A DNA stretch of 10,038 nt. It comes from Crocinitomix sp. (GTDB taxonomy: Bacteria; Bacteroidota; Bacteroidia; Flavobacteriales_D; Crocinitomicaceae). Where the stretch lies: positions 1 through 10,038 of the forward strand of contig JADZFJ010000491.1 in NCBI GenBank assembly GCA_020849935.1. The letters run 5' to 3'. Shown here one piece after another: positions 5,944 to 10,038 of the stretch (the stretch's first letter is position 1; each line of letters begins with the position of its first letter). Under the pieces are notes generated by a model, which saw only the letters and a program-made list of their open reading frames with translations, was not told where the DNA came from and ran no database searches. The position numbers and the translations under genes are program-made.

Positions 5944-5974
5944 CAAAGGTAATTAAAAATTAATGATTGTTCAA
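5944..5974 (-). promoter_or_regulatory. Predicted promoter of tRNA-Ala
   Basis: On the minus strand TTG (5974-5972), a 20-base spacer and TACCTTTG (5951-5944) match the Bacteroidota -33/-7 consensus TTG...TAnnTTTG. Transcription should start near 5937-5940, giving a leader of about 35 bases before the mature tRNA at 5902. The spacing is identical to that of the fic promoter. Confidence 0.65.
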
Positions 5975-6016
5975 TTCCACCCATTTTATTTGTATCCCAA
6001 TTACCCAAAACCCCTA

Positions 6017-6173
6017 AAAACTCACACTGCCATTTCTCGTTCTCCTTCTCTTTCTCAGCTGCCTCCAAACTCAAACTCAACTCCCCCTCTGCCCTAGAAA
6101 CCTTTGAAACTTCATTCTCAACTCCCCCCTCAAAACTCACACTAGAACTCAAACTGATCCCCCCCTCTGCCCT
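6017..6173. repeat. G-poor, C-rich degenerate repeat mosaic in a gene-free stretch
   Basis: The region from tRNA-Ala to the large gene (5903-6385) has no supportable gene. Within it, short exact blocks recur. AAAACTCACACT occurs at 6017 and 6132, CTCAACTCCCCC at 6076 and 6117, AACTCAAACT at 6068 and 6146, and CCCCCTCTGCCCT at 6083 and 6161. The last two pairs form one imperfect 28-base direct repeat, 78 bases apart, with 25 of 28 matching. The plus strand is nearly free of G. A minus-strand frame (5880-6272) stays open here but runs into tRNA-Ala and is low in complexity, so I do not call it a gene. The function is unknown; it may be decayed repeat sequence. Confidence 0.7.
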
Positions 6174-6385
6174 TAAAAAAAAATGTAACCAAACAAACTT
6201 TCCACAATATAAAGGCGTGAGAAGTAGGGTTAAGAGGTAAGATGTTGGATGAACTTTAATTAGTTTGTCCAACTCTTTTTTTAAAGTGTGCCTCGCTCCA
6301 GTGCCTCAACTTGGCTCCAAAATCAATTCCAGACAATTTTCAATCGATAAATCCGTATATCTTTATACGCACTATTGAAATTCAT

Positions 6386-9300
6386 TTGATTAAACGGCTA
6401 GTTAACATATTATTCTTTCTATTTCTAATCAGTTTTCAATCCATTTTTGCGCAGGATAAAATTGAAAAGGAATTTCTATACAGCTCAGACACCTTAAAAT
6501 TTGACACTGTTTCTGTTTTTAGAACTGGTTTTGAATTGCGCATCAACAACCAATTAATCCCTGACAGCCTGTATTATTTAAATCCAATTAAAGCCCAATT
6601 AATGGTCTATCAAGGAAAACAAGGCGATGTGATTCGGATTTCGTACGAGCCCACGCCCTTTAATTTAAATCGCCAGTTTGCACATAAATCGACCAAAATT
6701 ATTATTTCTGATACCACCAAAACCATTGATCCTTTTTTGTATTCGGTTTCTTCTGCCAACCCCAACCAAGATTTATTTGGATCGTCAAAACTCAATAAAC
6801 AAGGCAGTATTTCGCGAGGTGTTACGGTGGGTAATGCGCAAAATCTCTCACTCCAATCAACCCTAAACCTACAATTGGATGGGCAAATTGCACCCAATTT
6901 ATTTTTAAAAGGATCTATTTCAGATGATAATGTTCCTTTTCAACCCGAAGGGAATACACAAAAATTGCAAGAGTTTGATCAGGTTTATTTACAAGTGTAC
7001 AACGATAATTTTGCGGTGATTGGGGGCGATTTTTGGCTGAAAAAACCATCGGGCTATTTTTTGAATTATAATAAACGAACCCAAGGGGTGTCGGTAGAAG
7101 GGTATCATGACATGGCTTGGCTGGGGTTAAAAGGAACGGCTTCGCATAAAGTGAGCGGGGCTTTTTCAAGAGGGAAATTTACCCGAAATGTTATTCAAGG
7201 AGTGGAAGGAAACCAAGGTCCTTACCGAATTGTTGGCGAAGAAAATGAAACGTTTATTGTGATTTTGGCTGGAACTGAAAAGGTTTTTCTAGATGGTAAA
7301 TTAATGACCCGAGGGCAAGAGTTTGATTATACTATCGATTATAACACCGCCGAAATAACGTTTACTGCAAATAATTTAATTACCAAAGACGTGCGAATTA
7401 TCGTGGAATGCCAATATTCTGATTTGAATTATGCGCGTTCGCTCTTGGCTTATAATGCCGAATTTAAAGGTGAAAGATACCAAACATGGGTAAATGTCTA
7501 TTCTGAACAAGATGCTAAAAATCAAATGATTCAACAAAACCTAACGGATGAAAAAAAATTAGTTCTCAGCCAAATTGGCGACAGCCTTTTTAACGCTTTT
7601 TCAAACAGTATTGACAGTGTGGGTTATTTTGAAAATAGAATTTTGTATAAATTGGTCGATTCGTTAGGGTTTGATTCCGTATTGGTATTCACTGCCAATT
7701 CAGACTCCGCGATTTACCAAGCTTTTTTTTCACAAGTGCCATTTGGACAAGGAGATTATGTTTTTGAACGCTTCACCGCCAACGGACGTGTGTATAAGTG
7801 GGTTGCACCAATTGGAGGGGAAAGACAAGGAAATTATGCGCCCATTCAATTATTGATCGCCCCACAAAAAAAGCAAATGTTCGTGGTGGGTACCGAATAT
7901 AAATTCACAAAAAATATTTCAAGCTTTTTAGAAGTTGCGCTTTCCAATCAGGACCCAAATACTTTTTCGAGTTTAGATGCCGGCGATAACCAAGGCACCG
8001 CCGTAAAATGGAAATTAAATTCGTTGAATAATATCGATTCACTGCGTGGTTTACAACTGGCTTCGGCGATTGCTTTTGAATACAACCATGCCAATTTTAG
8101 GCAAATCCAATGGTTTAGGAGTGTTGAGTTTGACCGCGATTGGAATGTCAGAAACAAAGCATATTTCGGCGATCAATACCTTTCCAATGCCTCTATCAAA
8201 TTACTCGGGAAAAATTGGGGAGCCATTGGCTACAATTTTGAGAATTTTATTTGGGGGAATGATTATTCGGGCATCCGAAATAACGCCAATCTAACCTTTC
8301 AAAAAAACGGCTGGAAATTACTCGGCGATGGGAGTTTATTGGTCTCAAACGGAACAGAAGAATCTAATTTTTTAAGGCATCAACTTGATTTTTCCAAAAC
8401 CTTTAACGCAATTAAATTAGGTTTTCAAGACATTCAAGAAACCAATAAACAGGCCTTGCAGGGCGACCCGACCCTTTTACTGAGTTCCTACCGTTTTTAC
8501 GATTGGAAAACCTATATCGCCACTGGCGATTCTACCAAAAATCAATTCGAATTATATTACCGCGAGCGATACGATTGGTTCAGCGACTCTACCCGACTAA
8601 ACCGTGTGGCAAAAGCTCAAAATGTTGGTTTTGAAGCAGGATTTACCAAAAATATCGATCACATTTTTAGAATCAGCGCCAATTATCGCAGCCTACAAAT
8701 CGAAGATTCAACACTTTTTAAAGCAAAACCAGAAAACACAGTTTTAGGCAGGTTAGAGCATGTCTTGCACTTGTGGAAAGGCACGGTGGCAGCCACCAGT
8801 TTTTACGAGGTTGGTTCGGGCCTCGAATTAAGGCGCGAATTTTTGTTTTTAGAGGTAAATCCCGGTCAGGGAACTCACACCTGGATAGATTATAACAATG
8901 ACAATATCAAAGATTTAGGCGAATTTGAAATCGCCGTTTTTGTCGATCAAGGAAATTACATCCGTGTTTTTGTCCCAACCAACACCTATGTCCGCGCTTA
9001 TACCAACCAGTTTACCTCCAGTGTCACCTTGTCGCCAGAAAGTATTTGGCGCACCAAAACAGGAATCAAAAAACTCTTGGCGCGTTTCAGCAATCAAACC
9101 GTTTATAAAGTCGACCGCAAAACAAGTTACGAGGATAATTTCCAACTCCTAAACCCATTTGTGTATGGCATTTCAGACACCAGCCTGGTCTCCCTCAACA
9201 CCTCGTTCCGCAACACCTTTTATTTTAACAAAACCAATTCCGTTTTAGGCCTCAATTATACCTATCAAGAAAACGGCTCAAAAATATTATTAACCAACGG

Positions 9301-9838
9301 ATTCGATACCCGCTTAAACACCTTCCACGAAGTGCAGTTTCGTTGGAATTTAAATAAGTTTATCAACTTCCGCGTCAATTCAACCCTTGGCCGCAAAAAA
9401 AACGCTAGCGATTACGCCATCGGCAGAAATTATTTTATCGAGTATTTAGAAACCATTCCCATCCTATCCTTTCAGCCAAACAGCGCTTTCCGAATTGCTT
9501 TAAACGGAAAATACAGCCAAAAACTAAACAATTCAGAATTAGCCGAAAAAGCACAAATTCGCGATATTGGAATCGATTTAAGGTACAATCAAGCGCAAAA
9601 AGGAAGTCTAACTGGCCGTTTTAATTACATCAACATTACCTACAATGGCACGTCTAATTCGTCCATCGCTTTCGAAATGTTAGAAGGGCTAAAAACAGGC
9701 AATAACTTCACCTGGGGACTCTCTTACCAGCGCAAAGTAGCCACCAATTTGCAGTTAAATTTTAATTACAACGGGCGCAAGTCAGAAGCCACAAAAACCA
9801 TCCATTCCGGCGGTATGGAATTAAGGGCTTTTTTCTAA
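6386..9838 (+). CDS. Very large outer-membrane beta-barrel protein, function unknown
   Basis: From the TTG at 6386 the product has 1150 residues. It starts MIKRLVNILFFLFLISFQ and continues to IFA-QD, a good signal peptide of about 22 residues. The frame stays open to a TTG at 6311, but that start would bury the signal, and no ATG lies near. Recognisable blocks are SISRGVTVGNAQ...LNLQLDGQI...FQPEGNTQKLQEFDQVYL (about 140-205), NQGPYRIVGE...AGTEKVFLDGKLMTRG...DYTIDYNTAEITF (about 276-326) and WIDYNNDNIKDLGEFE (about 833-848), an Asp/Asn-rich loop that may bind calcium. Many alternating aromatic strands follow, and the protein ends GGMELRAFF, with the terminal Phe typical of barrels folded by BAM. 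I recognise these blocks from uncharacterised Bacteroidota proteins, and the early section recalls SprA of the type 9 secretion system. A transport or assembly role is only a guess. Confidence 0.85.
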   Translation: MIKRLVNILFFLFLISFQSIFAQDKIEKEFLYSSDTLKFDTVSVFRTGFELRINNQLIPDSLYYLNPIKAQLMVYQGKQGDVIRISYEPTPFNLNRQFAHKSTKIIISDTTKTIDPFLYSVSSANPNQDLFGSSKLNKQGSISRGVTVGNAQNLSLQSTLNLQLDGQIAPNLFLKGSISDDNVPFQPEGNTQKLQEFDQVYLQVYNDNFAVIGGDFWLKKPSGYFLNYNKRTQGVSVEGYHDMAWLGLKGTASHKVSGAFSRGKFTRNVIQGVEGNQGPYRIVGEENETFIVILAGTEKVFLDGKLMTRGQEFDYTIDYNTAEITFTANNLITKDVRIIVECQYSDLNYARSLLAYNAEFKGERYQTWVNVYSEQDAKNQMIQQNLTDEKKLVLSQIGDSLFNAFSNSIDSVGYFENRILYKLVDSLGFDSVLVFTANSDSAIYQAFFSQVPFGQGDYVFERFTANGRVYKWVAPIGGERQGNYAPIQLLIAPQKKQMFVVGTEYKFTKNISSFLEVALSNQDPNTFSSLDAGDNQGTAVKWKLNSLNNIDSLRGLQLASAIAFEYNHANFRQIQWFRSVEFDRDWNVRNKAYFGDQYLSNASIKLLGKNWGAIGYNFENFIWGNDYSGIRNNANLTFQKNGWKLLGDGSLLVSNGTEESNFLRHQLDFSKTFNAIKLGFQDIQETNKQALQGDPTLLLSSYRFYDWKTYIATGDSTKNQFELYYRERYDWFSDSTRLNRVAKAQNVGFEAGFTKNIDHIFRISANYRSLQIEDSTLFKAKPENTVLGRLEHVLHLWKGTVAATSFYEVGSGLELRREFLFLEVNPGQGTHTWIDYNNDNIKDLGEFEIAVFVDQGNYIRVFVPTNTYVRAYTNQFTSSVTLSPESIWRTKTGIKKLLARFSNQTVYKVDRKTSYEDNFQLLNPFVYGISDTSLVSLNTSFRNTFYFNKTNSVLGLNYTYQENGSKILLTNGFDTRLNTFHEVQFRWNLNKFINFRVNSTLGRKKNASDYAIGRNYFIEYLETIPILSFQPNSAFRIALNGKYSQKLNNSELAEKAQIRDIGIDLRYNQAQKGSLTGRFNYINITYNGTSNSSIAFEMLEGLKTGNNFTWGLSYQRKVATNLQLNFNYNGRKSEATKTIHSGGMELRAFF

Positions 9839-9856
9839 TTTTTTTTGGGCAAATCA

Positions 9857-9874
9857 CCCCCAACTTGTTGGGGG
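9857..9874. other. GC-rich hairpin downstream of the large gene
   Basis: CCCCCAAC (9857-9864) and GTTGGGGG (9867-9874) pair perfectly around TT, or as a 7-bp stem with a CTTG tetraloop. It begins 19 bases after the stop codon. A run of eight T lies before it (9839-9846) rather than after, so it is not a textbook rho-independent terminator for the plus strand. Read on the minus strand, the hairpin is followed by GATTTGCCC and then eight A, again without a T run. It may still stabilise the mRNA end, or belong to the edge of a repeat element. Confidence 0.6.
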
Positions 9875-9976
9875 GTCGGGCTCATATCTTTGTTACCACA
9901 ATTATATTTAGAGTATTATCTTAGGATTATAAACTATTAATAAGCAAAAACAAAGTTGCTAAATTGAGGTCGGGCT
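9874..9976. repeat. Direct repeat GGTCGGGCT, two copies
   Basis: GGTCGGGCT occurs at 9874-9882 and 9968-9976, 94 bases apart, in otherwise very AT-rich sequence. The first copy abuts the GC-rich hairpin. A 9-base GC-rich word repeated this close is unlikely to be chance here. It could mark the edge of a small mobile or dispersed intergenic repeat, but I cannot assign a family. Confidence 0.5.
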
Positions 9977-10023
9977 AGATACATTTTTATGATATTGACG
10001 GACAGGAAAATCAACTTTGTTTT
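9947..10023. repeat. Perfect 12-bp inverted repeat near the window end
   Basis: AAAACAAAGTTG (9947-9958) and CAACTTTGTTTT (10012-10023) are exact reverse complements separated by 53 bases. The right arm ends in four T, so the plus-strand transcript would form a stem with a large loop and a short U tail. The second GGTCGGGCT copy lies in the loop. Two frames are open from inside the loop to the window end, one from the ATG at 9989, but they are too short to call. What the repeat serves depends on the sequence beyond 10038. Confidence 0.65.
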
Positions 10024-10038
10024 ATTACACAACAACCA

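Noticed and set aside
6123..6173. G-quadruplex on the minus strand
   Set aside because: Only three separate G runs lie close together, and the next is about 30 bases away, too far for a standard intramolecular quadruplex.
5880..6272. 130-residue minus-strand open frame
   Set aside because: It runs into tRNA-Ala by 23 bases, and its Ser/Glu-rich middle comes from the C-rich repeat mosaic; no domain or codon pattern supports it.
6610..9152. Several short frames on both strands inside the large barrel gene
   Set aside because: They are shadows of a continuous 1150-residue frame with a signal peptide and family motifs.
9989..10038. Start of a new gene at ATG 9989, or another frame open from 9979 to the window end
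   Set aside because: Only about 16-20 codons are visible, and they overlap the right arm of the 12-bp inverted repeat; there is not enough to call either frame.

Overview
The window is AT-rich bacterial DNA and almost certainly from the Bacteroidota, probably a flavobacteria-like lineage. Three things point there. Two putative promoters have the Bacteroidota form TTG-N20-TAnnTTTG. One protein carries the Cys-rich N-terminus and carboxypeptidase-like regulatory domain common in this phylum. A very large beta-barrel protein with motifs I recognise from Bacteroidota genomes fills the right-hand third. Clear Shine-Dalgarno sites are not evident.

Left part (1-2226): the 3' end of an unrecognised, probably all-helical protein overlaps convergently with a DUF4291 protein. 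Next, on the minus strand, comes a membrane protein with a cytoplasmic Cys motif, one transmembrane segment and a carboxypeptidase-regulatory-like domain. Its promoter region is shared with a divergent operon and contains an 8-bp inverted repeat.

Middle-left (2227-3998): a two-gene operon encodes an ECF-type sigma factor and, overlapping it by ATGA, a single-pass membrane protein that is most likely its anti-sigma partner. That partner has a charged coiled-coil C-terminus. The likely role is envelope or stress signalling; the inducing signal is unknown.

Middle (4111-5483): a Fic-domain AMPylator with an intact active site, an N-terminal autoinhibitory motif and a C-terminal winged helix is transcribed leftward. 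Directly upstream lie four copies of a 69-bp unit. Each carries an invariant ATGTTCA / TGAACAT palindrome with a 15-bp spacer. A promoter sits only in the copy nearest fic, and its palindrome lies between the -7 box and the start codon. This looks like an uncharacterised operator array, possibly bound by the Fic protein's own winged helix, and is the most interesting element here.

Middle-right (5623-6385): two leftward tRNA genes, tRNA-Val(GAC) with an unusual C at position 33 and tRNA-Ala(GGC), are separated by a rho-independent terminator. They are followed by a gene-free, G-poor, C-rich repeat mosaic.

Right part (6386-9838): one very large secreted outer-membrane beta-barrel protein of unknown function, probably starting at TTG. 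After its stop come a GC-rich hairpin, a 9-bp direct repeat and a 12-bp inverted repeat, with no complete gene before the window ends.
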